From an uncultured Pleurocapsa sp. (GTDB lineage Bacteria; Cyanobacteriota; Cyanobacteriia; Cyanobacteriales; Xenococcaceae), in contig CAKZYI010000579.1 of NCBI GenBank assembly GCA_937884735.1, positions 1-21,665 on the forward strand: a stretch of 21,665 bases of DNA, written 5' to 3'. The notes under the pieces were generated by a model. The model ran no database searches, was not told the DNA's origin, and worked only from the letters and a program-made list of their open reading frames with translations. Position numbers and translations under genes: made by a program. The number at the start of each line of letters is the position of its first letter. Position 1 is the stretch's first letter. This document shows, one piece after another, positions 1-6,900 of this stretch.

Positions 1-299
1 GTGCCACTCTAGAAGAAGTCACCGAAGCAGATGCCCTACTTCATGTAGTCGATTTATCCCATCCTACTTGGGAAAATCAAATTCGCTCAGTAATGGAAAT
101 CTTAGGAGAAATGCCCATCGCCCCTGGCCCAATATTACTGGTATTTAATAAACTAGATCGGGTAGATAGCGAAACTTTAGGCAAAGCCAAAGATGAATTT
201 CCCCTAGCCCTATTTATTTCTGCAAGCGATCGCCTGGGACTAGAAACTCTGCGACAGAAGTTATCTTTGTTGGTTGATTATGCGGGAGTTGGAGAATAA
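1..299 (+). CDS. hflX: GTPase HflX, C-terminal fragment (5' end outside window)
   Basis: The frame is open from the first complete codon at position 3 and ends at TAA 297-299. Visible are the end of the G domain: a switch/G3-proximal stretch with HVVDLSHP, then the G4 motif NKLD (in LLVFNKLDRVD) that reads guanine, and the G5-like FISASDRLGLETL. This spacing and the phrase VVDxSHPxWExQI match the HflX/Obg-like ribosome-associated GTPases, which split stalled 70S ribosomes. The HflX N-terminal domain and the P-loop lie upstream of the window, so they cannot be checked. The C-terminal tail ends about 20 residues after G5, as usual for cyanobacterial HflX. An internal ATG at 93 would remove half the G domain and is not a real start. 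Confidence 0.85.
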   Translation, partial: ATLEEVTEADALLHVVDLSHPTWENQIRSVMEILGEMPIAPGPILLVFNKLDRVDSETLGKAKDEFPLALFISASDRLGLETLRQKLSLLVDYAGVGE

Positions 300-343
300 C
301 CTATAACCTATTAACCTATAACCTATAACCTATAACCTATAAC
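300..343. repeat. Tandem heptamer array, unit ACCTATA
   Basis: Six units of ACCTATA or close variants begin immediately after the hflX stop codon; one unit is altered by a TT insertion near 311. This is the short tandemly repeated repetitive (STRR) sequence type known from cyanobacterial genomes. It contains no start codon or clear hairpin. Confidence 0.85.
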
Positions 344-380
344 GGCTTATAGCTCTGATGTTGCGCACTCATAATTTATT

Positions 381-401
381 GAAGTCTGAAATCTGAAATC
401 T
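381..401. repeat. Tandem heptamer array, unit GAAATCT
   Basis: Three heptamers (GAAGTCT, GAAATCT, GAAATCT). The same unit reappears at 446-466, which suggests that the two arrays share an origin and flank the segment 402-445. That segment contains an ATGCG (415-419) and CGCAT (441-445) pair able to form a short stem. Confidence 0.75.
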
Positions 402-445
402 GCCCTAAAGGAAGATGCGGTGAGTACACCTTTCTCGCTTCGCAT

Positions 446-484
446 AAAGTCTGAAGTCTGAAATCTAACAACTAACAACTAACT
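446..484. repeat. Tandem heptamer array, GAAGTCT then AACAACT units
   Basis: Three units of AAAGTCT/GAAGTCT/GAAATCT (446-466) are followed in the same heptad phase by two AACAACT units and a partial one (467-484). Two different unit sequences therefore share one seven-base register. The array lies 68 bases before the amylase start. Confidence 0.75.
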
Positions 485-542
485 TAGCGGTTTATTTTCG
501 CAGTGCTTGTTAATATTCACCTAGCAGAAAGTAAGAGGAAAT

Positions 543-550
543 GCGATCGC
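543..550. repeat. HIP1 octamer GCGATCGC at the amylase start
   Basis: This HIP1 palindrome sits between the ribosome binding site (AGAGGAA, 534-540) and the ATG at 552. It is one of many copies in the window (others at 2291-2298 and 2501-2508, and within most genes). The density of HIP1 sites is the main evidence for a cyanobacterial host. Confidence 0.9.
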
Positions 551-551
551 T

Positions 552-2033
552 ATGTCATCTGTAAACGGTGTGATGATGCAATATTTTCATTGGTATGTAG
601 ATCCTGATGGAACATTGTGGCAAGACGTAGCTAATAGGGCAAAGTATTTATCAGCAGCAGTAATTACTGCATTGTGGCTTCCTCCTGCCTATAAGGGTAG
701 TGGTGGGGTGTATGATTGTGTTTATGGTGTTTATGATTTATTCGATCTGGGGGAATTTGACCAAAAGGGATCGACTCGAACAAAATACGGTACAAAGCAA
801 GAATATTTGGCTGCAATTAAGGCTGCACAACAAGCAGGGCTAAAAGTATATGCTGATGTGGTGTTAAATCATCGTAATGGCGGTGACGAGACGGAAAAGA
901 TACAGGCTGTTCCTGTGGCGTGGGACAATCGTAACCATGAAATGGGGGACTATCGGGAAATAGAGGTCTACACTAAATATACTTTCCCTGGTAGAAAAGA
1001 TAAGTATTCTAGTTTTAAGTGGAATGCGGATCATTTTGATGCGGTTAATCATATTGCTTATGATTGGGACGACCATCATATATACAGTCTTACTTATAAG
1101 TTGTTTCAAACCGATGTTGACCCCAGACACGGTAACTATGACTTTCTGATGGCTTGCGATCTAGACATGAGTAGTCAAGAAGTCCGTGATGAGTTGAAAG
1201 CTTGGGGGAAATGGTACTTTGAGACTACAGGGGTAGATGGTATGCGTATTGATGCCATCAAACACATTAGCTTCCTATTTTTTAATGGTTGGTTAGATTA
1301 TGTGCGGGATTTACCGTCTACTGATAAAGACATGTTTGCTGTAGGTGAATATTGGTCGGATGATATTGCTGCGCTACATGGCTATATAGAAAATACTGAA
1401 GGCAAAATGTCTTTGTTTGATGTTCCCCTGCACTATAACTTCCATCGCGCTAGCAAAAGTGGAGAAAACTACGATCTGCGTCAGATATTTGATAATACAC
1501 TTACTCAACAACAGCCTAGTTTAGCGGTAACATTTGTTGAAAATCATGATTCCCAACCCTTGCAAGCCTTAGAATCTCTCGTCGAACCCTGGTTTAAACC
1601 ATTGGCATATGCTCTAATTCTTTTAAGAAAAGAAGGATATCCCTGTGTATTTTATGGCGACTACTATGGCGCGCACTATAAAGATCGAGGAAGAGATGGT
1701 AAAGAACATGAAGTGTGGCTAAACGACCATCACTGGATAATTGATAAGTTGCTTTATGTTCGCAAAAAGTTTGCCTATGGAGAACAGTATGATTATTTAG
1801 ATGATGCTAATCTTATTGGCTGGACAAGGTTAGGAGATGCAGAACACAATAGAGCCATAGCAGTAGTCTTAAGTAACGGCTGGGGTGGTAAAAAATGGAT
1901 GGAAGTAGGCAAACCAAACACAACTTTTTATGACATTACCGAACACATCGCCGAAGTTGTGACAACTAACGACAAAGGTTGGGGTGAATTTAGCTGCAAA
2001 GGTGGTTCATTATCTGTTTGGGTTTGCGAATAA
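552..2033 (+). CDS. Cytosolic alpha-amylase, GH13 (GH13_5-like)
   Basis: This enzyme hydrolyses internal alpha-1,4 bonds of glycogen or maltodextrins. All four GH13 regions are present: DVVLNHR (residues 102-108), GMRIDAIKH (230-238) with nucleophile Asp234, AVGEYW (263-268) with acid/base Glu266, and VENHD (329-333) with transition-state Asp333. The lysine-histidine pair after the nucleophile is typical of alpha-amylases. At 493 residues it matches the liquefying or intracellular type (Bacillus AmyL, E. coli AmyA). It has no signal peptide, so it should act in the cytosol on stored glycogen. Region IV reads VENHDS rather than the commoner VDNHDT, a mild variant. The ATG at 552 has AGAGGAA 11 bases upstream. 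An ATG at 541 is out of frame. The gene stands alone between hflX and rsmE. Confidence 0.93.
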   Translation: MSSVNGVMMQYFHWYVDPDGTLWQDVANRAKYLSAAVITALWLPPAYKGSGGVYDCVYGVYDLFDLGEFDQKGSTRTKYGTKQEYLAAIKAAQQAGLKVYADVVLNHRNGGDETEKIQAVPVAWDNRNHEMGDYREIEVYTKYTFPGRKDKYSSFKWNADHFDAVNHIAYDWDDHHIYSLTYKLFQTDVDPRHGNYDFLMACDLDMSSQEVRDELKAWGKWYFETTGVDGMRIDAIKHISFLFFNGWLDYVRDLPSTDKDMFAVGEYWSDDIAALHGYIENTEGKMSLFDVPLHYNFHRASKSGENYDLRQIFDNTLTQQQPSLAVTFVENHDSQPLQALESLVEPWFKPLAYALILLRKEGYPCVFYGDYYGAHYKDRGRDGKEHEVWLNDHHWIIDKLLYVRKKFAYGEQYDYLDDANLIGWTRLGDAEHNRAIAVVLSNGWGGKKWMEVGKPNTTFYDITEHIAEVVTTNDKGWGEFSCKGGSLSVWVCE

Positions 2034-2111
2034 TGTAAAAAGAACAGTCGACAATTTTGTTAAAGACAGGCGAGCTTGTATTATTTTAATGACTAGGTAG
2101 ATCGACTGAAA

Positions 2112-2136
2112 AGCTAATAGCTATCAGCTATTAGCT
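2112..2136. terminator. Perfect 11-bp hairpin built of heptamer units
   Basis: AGCTAATAGCT (2112-2122) and AGCTATTAGCT (2126-2136) are exact reverse complements around a 3-base loop. The same stretch reads as heptamers AGCTAAT, AGCTATC, AGCTATT, AGCTGCG, so it is an STRR that happens to be palindromic. It lies 79 bases after the amylase stop and before rsmE. It may act as a transcript end or processing site, but no U-tract follows directly, so a terminator role is tentative. Confidence 0.45.
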
Positions 2137-2184
2137 GCGAACAGAATACTTGAAAATTTTATAATTCAAATCAGCAACGTCTAA

Positions 2185-2892
2185 TTGACTTACCGTTTAG
2201 TAATTACACCAGAACAAATAAAAGAGAATCTAATTAATCTAGATCCTCAACAACTCCACTATCTATTGCGAGTGTTGCGACTTAAAAATGGCGATCGCTT
2301 TATCGCTCTAGACGGTGCTGGAAATTCTTGGATAGCTGAAATAGAAGATAAATCGGCTAATATTATCGAATCAGTCGATCTTAATACAGAATTATCCGTA
2401 TCCCTTAGTTTAATTACCGCATTACCCAAAGGTAGCGGTTACGAACAGGTTGTTCGGTGCTGTACCGAATTAGGAGTAAGTAACTTTATTCCCGTAATAA
2501 GCGATCGCACTATTCTCAAACCCAGTCACAATAAAGTCCAGCGATGGCGCAAAATTGCTACCGAAGCAGCCGAACAATCAGAAAGACAAATTGTACCCAC
2601 TGTATTTGAACCAGTTAAGTTTAATCTTGCAATTAATAACACTCAACCCAAGCAAGATAAATATATCTGCGTGGCTAGGAGAAACATCCCAACCCTTTGG
2701 CATTGCCTAAACAATAGCAACCCATCCTCAATTGTCATTGCTACAGGCTGTGAAGGAGGATGGACAGATGCAGAAGTAGAAAAAGCGATCGCTTTGGGGT
2801 TTCAACCCGTTTCTTTAGGCGATCGTATTTTACGCGCAATTACCGCACCAATTGTAGTTAGTTCTTTAGTAATGGCAGCTTGCAATAATTAA
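2185..2892 (+). CDS. rsmE: 16S rRNA m3U1498 methyltransferase RsmE
   Basis: RsmE is a SPOUT-fold, SAM-dependent enzyme that methylates N3 of U1498 in 16S rRNA. The N-terminal PUA-like part has HYLLRVLRLKNGDRF (residues 25-39). The SPOUT core has ALPKGSGYEQVVRCCTELG (79-97) and ATEAAEQSER (125-134). The knot region carries TGCEGGWTDAE (187-197) and SLGDRILRAITAP (210-222), which bind SAM. The usual IGPEGG is TGCEGG here, a variant that keeps the EGG. The start is TTG directly after an in-frame TAA (2182-2184), so nothing further upstream is possible. There is no clear Shine-Dalgarno. The 235-residue length fits the family. The stop codon overlaps the target duplication of a short element inserted just downstream. 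Confidence 0.93.
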   Translation: MTYRLVITPEQIKENLINLDPQQLHYLLRVLRLKNGDRFIALDGAGNSWIAEIEDKSANIIESVDLNTELSVSLSLITALPKGSGYEQVVRCCTELGVSNFIPVISDRTILKPSHNKVQRWRKIATEAAEQSERQIVPTVFEPVKFNLAINNTQPKQDKYICVARRNIPTLWHCLNNSNPSSIVIATGCEGGWTDAEVEKAIALGFQPVSLGDRILRAITAPIVVSSLVMAACNN

Positions 2893-2895
2893 TTT

Positions 2896-3067
2896 AACCT
2901 GAGTTCGGGATATGCTCAAACATTTGTCATACAAGCAATTAAAAAACCATTTTTGACAGTTAAATTCAAAATTTAGAAGAGTAAATAATTCCTCAAAAGC
3001 TAAAGGCTAAAGGCTAAAGGCTAAAGGCTATCTAAACCAATCAATTCTGTTAACCCGAACTGACGTT
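2896..3067. mobile_element. MITE-like element, 172 bp, with 14-bp terminal inverted repeats and 5-bp target duplication
   Basis: The left end AACCTGAGTTCGGG (2896-2909) and right end CCCGAACTGACGTT (3054-3067) are inverted repeats matching at 12 of 14 positions. Identical AATTT pentamers flank the element on both sides (2891-2895 and 3068-3072), the footprint of transposition. No ORF inside could encode a transposase, so it would need one in trans. The interior carries a GCTAAAG heptamer array. The left duplication includes the last two bases of the rsmE stop codon, so insertion occurred right at the gene end without damaging it. The parent transposase family cannot be named from this sequence. 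Confidence 0.72.
2999..3031. repeat. Tandem heptamer array, unit GCTAAAG, inside the MITE-like element
   Basis: Four identical GCTAAAG units (2999-3026) and a partial fifth. The array lies in the right half of the inverted-repeat element, which links the two repeat classes. Confidence 0.85.
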
Positions 3068-3092
3068 AATTTAGGTAATCATGTAACTAATA

Positions 3093-3125
3093 AAATGGCA
3101 ACCTCCGCGAAGAAAGCTGCCATTT
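3093..3125. terminator. Inverted repeat in the convergent intergenic region
   Basis: AAATGGCA (3093-3100) pairs with TGCCATTT (3118-3125) around a 17-base loop. It lies between the ends of rsmE (+) and the secreted-protein gene (-), where a shared transcript end would be expected. There is no strong U-tract on either strand, so this is a weak call. The rest of 3068-3206 shows nothing else. Confidence 0.35.
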
Positions 3126-3206
3126 ATAAAGATAAGTTTTATTCCCAATTCATTACGCAATTTATCTCTGATTGCATTAAAGAGTTTGATTTATTGCCAA
3201 AAACTA

Positions 3207-4568
3207 TTATCTCACTGGACATTCATACTTTGTATAGCTTCCATCATAATTTCTTGGTCCTCTACAAATTGTTGTTTCTCCTGTTTGTTGAGAGGGAGTC
3301 AAAGCATCTTCTAAGATTACTTTTATTCCTTCATTTATGATATCGCCACGTTCATCATTCTCTTTTGCAATCAGGACTCGTTGCGCTTGAATGTCTCTTG
3401 GAGAAAGAGTTAACTTGTAGGCTCGCAATTCCTCGTTGGTGATTCGCTCGCTATAAGTCACTCTTCTATATCTTTTATACCATTCCTCATATGTTTCCCC
3501 CTCTTTTCTATCTAATAGCTGCTTCAATTCTGCCATAGAGTGCTGCCCTGATTTGGGTACATATTCAGGTGCTTCTGCTACTACCCAATCCGCAGTTGTT
3601 ATTGCATAGTAATCTTTCCCTTCAAGGTTCGTTACAATCAGATACCGATTATCTTCCTTGTCACCTATCTGCTTATATGAGAAAGGAGATCCTGCGTAGT
3701 GTCTTATTCCACAGTCGTTTTGAATAGCTTCATTCCTAATACTCATCTGCTGCTTAAAATTACCCCTTACAGTTTGCCTCCTCTCTAGGTAATCCATGCA
3801 GAACATTTCCGCGTCTCTTGTGGAATAGCTAACGTTTAAATCTGGAGAGGCAGAAGTTATATTAGCAAACTGTCCAACATCAATGGGATCATAATTATTA
3901 CGGGATGATTCGTTTGAAGCAGTTGTTTCATTTTCAGAGCTAGTGCTCAACTGCTCTTCTGTTTGTATATTTTTTGCTTGAGTTATGGCAACGTATGGTT
4001 GCCCATTGTTATTCTGTCCAACAAGCACTATTCCATACTCTTCTTTGCCAAGATACTGATAGGTAAGCTCAGATCCTACTTCAGTCGTAGATAAACAATT
4101 ATTGTCGCGAGCTTCTGAAGTGATACTTTGTATTTCGCTTTGGCTAGTGGCTTCAGCAGCCTCTTTTGCATAGTCCATGTTGCAAAACAAATTTAGATTA
4201 TTTGCAGCAGATCCAGTTTTTACTTTAGTAGGTACAGGATTTATATTACTCAATTGTTTTAGCTCGATTGATTCATTTTCACGAGTTTGAACCTCTCTCT
4301 GCCTTTGTTCTTGAATATCTATGTCATCTCTTTGGGGTTTTTCTGCTGGGCTTTTCTTAGAATCAAATATTCCGTTTACCTCTTCTTCAACGGCATCTTC
4401 TATTGCATCGCCAAGATCGTCAAAGAATCCCGCAAACAAGACTTTTTTTGAGTGAGATTGATGTTCAAATGTTTTTGCTGTCTGCATCTTGGTAGCTGCA
4501 AGAATGGGACTGAAGCTGGTTAATACCAAAAAAGGAACAGCAAACAATGAAACAGAGCGAAATTTCAT
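3207..4568 (-). CDS. Secreted protein with a duplicated two-Cys module, function unknown
   Basis: Not a family I recognise. The frame stays open up to a TTG at 4622, but the ATG at 4568 is preferred because it begins a clean signal peptide: basic start, hydrophobic core FAVPFLVLTSF, then ILAA near residue 25. The mature protein (453 residues with signal) has an acidic, charged low-complexity linker. Two copies of an about 70-residue module follow, with Cys129/Cys158 in copy 1 and Cys257/Cys286 in copy 2. Both Cys pairs are 29 residues apart and both copies end in Y-x-A-I-T-x-A. A charged helical C-terminal region follows, with two late Cys in TICRG and YECPV. The location is likely periplasmic or extracellular, with disulfides. 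A Ser/Asn/Glu-rich linker separates the modules. The gene is not obviously in an operon. Confidence 0.75.
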   Translation of the reverse strand: MKFRSVSLFAVPFLVLTSFSPILAATKMQTAKTFEHQSHSKKVLFAGFFDDLGDAIEDAVEEEVNGIFDSKKSPAEKPQRDDIDIQEQRQREVQTRENESIELKQLSNINPVPTKVKTGSAANNLNLFCNMDYAKEAAEATSQSEIQSITSEARDNNCLSTTEVGSELTYQYLGKEEYGIVLVGQNNNGQPYVAITQAKNIQTEEQLSTSSENETTASNESSRNNYDPIDVGQFANITSASPDLNVSYSTRDAEMFCMDYLERRQTVRGNFKQQMSIRNEAIQNDCGIRHYAGSPFSYKQIGDKEDNRYLIVTNLEGKDYYAITTADWVVAEAPEYVPKSGQHSMAELKQLLDRKEGETYEEWYKRYRRVTYSERITNEELRAYKLTLSPRDIQAQRVLIAKENDERGDIINEGIKVILEDALTPSQQTGETTICRGPRNYDGSYTKYECPVR

Positions 4569-4797
4569 ATCTTTAGTTCTAGTTTTTTGTGTTTTTAGAT
4601 TGATAATATGCAAACGATCCAATAATTAAAGCAATTACTACAAAAATAATTAGTACCAACTTCTCAAAATGTACATAAACACAGTGTACTATCAACTAGT
4701 TAAACCAAAAAAAATATTTTTCAGTCAAAATTTGCTCTATTCAACAATTAGCTCTTATTTTATATTTTATGGTCATTTTGGTTAATCTTTACATCAT

Positions 4798-6021
4798 TTA
4801 ACTTCCATTTAATAGCTCCAATACTGCTTTAGCATTAAGCTTATTTTTAAACCAGATTAATTGATTGGGTAAGTCAGTAAACTTAACTCCAGCCTTCTCT
4901 AAATTAAGTCTTTCAGATACAGCTAAGATTAAATTATCAGTGTCACCATTACGAACCTGATAAAATTTCTTTTGTAAATATTCTGGTCGCCAATAGCCCA
5001 CAATTTCTAATAGAAACTCTCTTCCATCGGGATGTACTAAACGAAAGTCGGGAATCATTACACTACCAGGAAGAGGAATAAGATCGACTTCCCTTTCCAG
5101 TCGCCATTCAGTTTTAGCTTTTTTCCAGCTTACAGCAAAAGATTGCTCCAACATACTGTCATAGGGCTTACCTGGAGGATAATGAGAAACCAAATCGCAG
5201 CGATCGCTTGTTAAGCTAAACTTACCTGTTTTAATATTGCCTGAGTATTGGTCTCGGTTTTGCAATTTTGCCTGTAAACTCCATTTAGTTACGTGTAGTA
5301 AAGCAGGAATCATTTTTGCCAGTGCCAAACCATAGCGAGTGCTGGCTTTAAATAGACTAGCAGGACCATCCATGGTTAAAGTAAAACCAGTGTCTGCATC
5401 CCCTTCGATATATGCCATCAGTTGAAATAGCTTAATATAGCGAAAGAGTAATTTATATTCCCCAGGATCGTTGCGATGGGCATTGATTACTACATTACTA
5501 GCGCGGTAGAAAATTCCCTGAACTTGAGAAAGATTATATCTATTAAGCAAAGATTCAGGCAGAGGTGCGTCGAATTGAGTCATGATTCGATTTTCCTGTA
5601 AGTCTGCGTATAGACCTGCCTCAATTTCTTTACGAGATACGGGGCGTTTTAATTCATCTGTTAAGGAAGTTGCGATCGCTTCCATAGTTTCGCTACGTTG
5701 ACTGGGTAAAGTAATTGTCTTTGCCGCTTCAGAAAATACCTTCTGTCTCAACTCAGGAGGCTCAAGAGGACTTATAATTTCAAAAGTAGAAAAAGTATTT
5801 CTTAATATGTGGGATAGACCTCTTTTGACGCGATAATCGGGGCTATCTCCCTCTAAATCTAGGAGCTGTTTATCCAATTCTCCTTGAGTTTTACCCAAGC
5901 CATCCTGAAAACAATCAATAATCTCTGTTGCGATCGCTAAATTACGGCTATCAATCCCAAACTTTTTCGCTACGATTGTTTCTCCATTACTTTTATATAT
6001 AAGTAGATCGCTTTTTAACAT
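4798..6021 (-). CDS. DUF790 family protein, Bax1-like nuclease
   Basis: The N-terminus (MLKSDLLIYK...) and overall 407-residue layout match DUF790. The archaeal member, Bax1, is a structure-specific endonuclease that partners the XPB helicase in repair. The C-terminal part holds a PD-(D/E)xK-like core: PDFRL (residues 324-328, Asp325), LLEIVGYW (337-344, Glu339) and a lysine pair in YLQKKF (348-353). The N-terminal two thirds are mainly helical. No XPB/Rad25 helicase is encoded beside it, although the two genes are often neighbours. The ATG at 6021 is divergent from the TPR gene at 6049 with only 27 bases between starts, so the promoters must overlap or lie within the coding regions. Family assignment is fairly firm; biochemical function is by analogy. 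Confidence 0.8.
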   Translation of the reverse strand: MLKSDLLIYKSNGETIVAKKFGIDSRNLAIATEIIDCFQDGLGKTQGELDKQLLDLEGDSPDYRVKRGLSHILRNTFSTFEIISPLEPPELRQKVFSEAAKTITLPSQRSETMEAIATSLTDELKRPVSRKEIEAGLYADLQENRIMTQFDAPLPESLLNRYNLSQVQGIFYRASNVVINAHRNDPGEYKLLFRYIKLFQLMAYIEGDADTGFTLTMDGPASLFKASTRYGLALAKMIPALLHVTKWSLQAKLQNRDQYSGNIKTGKFSLTSDRCDLVSHYPPGKPYDSMLEQSFAVSWKKAKTEWRLEREVDLIPLPGSVMIPDFRLVHPDGREFLLEIVGYWRPEYLQKKFYQVRNGDTDNLILAVSERLNLEKAGVKFTDLPNQLIWFKNKLNAKAVLELLNGS

Positions 6022-6048
6022 TACTAGTTTTATCTTTAACTTAGAAAA

Positions 6049-6900
6049 ATGTATAAGTCCTTAGAATGCCGTCCCGATAGTTATCAAGAATGGTACAAAC
6101 AAGGTAATAAATTGCGGGCAGAAGGCTACTACGAAGAAGCTTTGGCAAGCTACGAGCGTGCGATAAATTATAAACCTAGCGACTATTGGTCATGGTATCG
6201 CAAAGGCGTAGTTTTGGAAGCATTGGGATATTATTCTGAGGCGATAGATAGCTATACTCAGGCTAACAATATTGAACCAAACAACTACTGGGCATGGTAC
6301 GAAAAAGGATGTATATACTTCACTACATTTGCTCAGTTTCAAAAAGCGATCGCTTGTTTTAGTAAAGCTTTGGCTGCCCATCCTCAAGATTATTGGGCAG
6401 TATATCGTACAGCGGAAGCTTGGCGTAAATTAGGAGAATATGAAAAAGCTGTTTCATATTTTAATCAAGCATTAGAGTTACGCCCCCAAGATTTTTGGGT
6501 TTTTTATCGTCGTGGAGAAGCCTACCAGCAGTGGGGAAATTTGGAATTAGCATTACAAAGTTATAACTATGCTTTAAATATTGAACCTGATGATTATTGG
6601 ACTTGGTATCAACGAGGTCGCATCTTACAGCAATCAAGGCAATTTTCTGAGGCGATCAAAAGTTACAATCGCGTTTTAGAACTTGATTCTAGATTCGATC
6701 TGGCTTGGTATAAGCAAGGTTGTTGCTATGCCGAATTAGATAATATCAACTGGTCAATTATGAGTTTAGAAAAAGCGATCGACCTCGATCCTGTTAAGTA
6801 TTTAGACTTGGCTGCCAATGCATCTATCTGGTCAAAATACCGACCTAAATTAGGGTTTCAACTATTGCTGACTAACAAAACTAGAGATTTAATCAACTAA
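6049..6900 (+). CDS. TPR repeat protein, seven aromatic-rich repeats
   Basis: Almost the whole 283-residue protein is tetratricopeptide repeat. Seven 34-residue units run from about residue 11 to 250 (the third is 35 long). Each begins with a form of D-Y-W-x-W-Y and carries the TPR pattern of small residues at the helix crossing and A-x-x-x-Y/F, closing with L-x-P-x. The DYWxWY motif is unusually tryptophan-rich and is nearly constant in the first six units; the seventh is degenerate (FDLAWY). There is no signal peptide or membrane segment, so it is probably a cytosolic protein-binding scaffold. The partner is unknown. The gene is divergent from the DUF790 gene and converges on the MATE gene, with which it overlaps by 4 bases. 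Confidence 0.88.
   Translation: MYKSLECRPDSYQEWYKQGNKLRAEGYYEEALASYERAINYKPSDYWSWYRKGVVLEALGYYSEAIDSYTQANNIEPNNYWAWYEKGCIYFTTFAQFQKAIACFSKALAAHPQDYWAVYRTAEAWRKLGEYEKAVSYFNQALELRPQDFWVFYRRGEAYQQWGNLELALQSYNYALNIEPDDYWTWYQRGRILQQSRQFSEAIKSYNRVLELDSRFDLAWYKQGCCYAELDNINWSIMSLEKAIDLDPVKYLDLAANASIWSKYRPKLGFQLLLTNKTRDLIN

Noticed and set aside
300..484. CRISPR-like array
   Set aside because: The repeats are seven-base tandem units without spacers, so they are STRRs.
864..1130. Minus-strand ORF inside the amylase
   Set aside because: It is a shadow of a confidently identified GH13 gene with no ribosome binding site or domain features.
3095..3340. Plus-strand ORF of 81 codons after rsmE
   Set aside because: It runs over the end of the well supported minus-strand secreted-protein gene and its start sits in a hairpin; no recognisable protein features.
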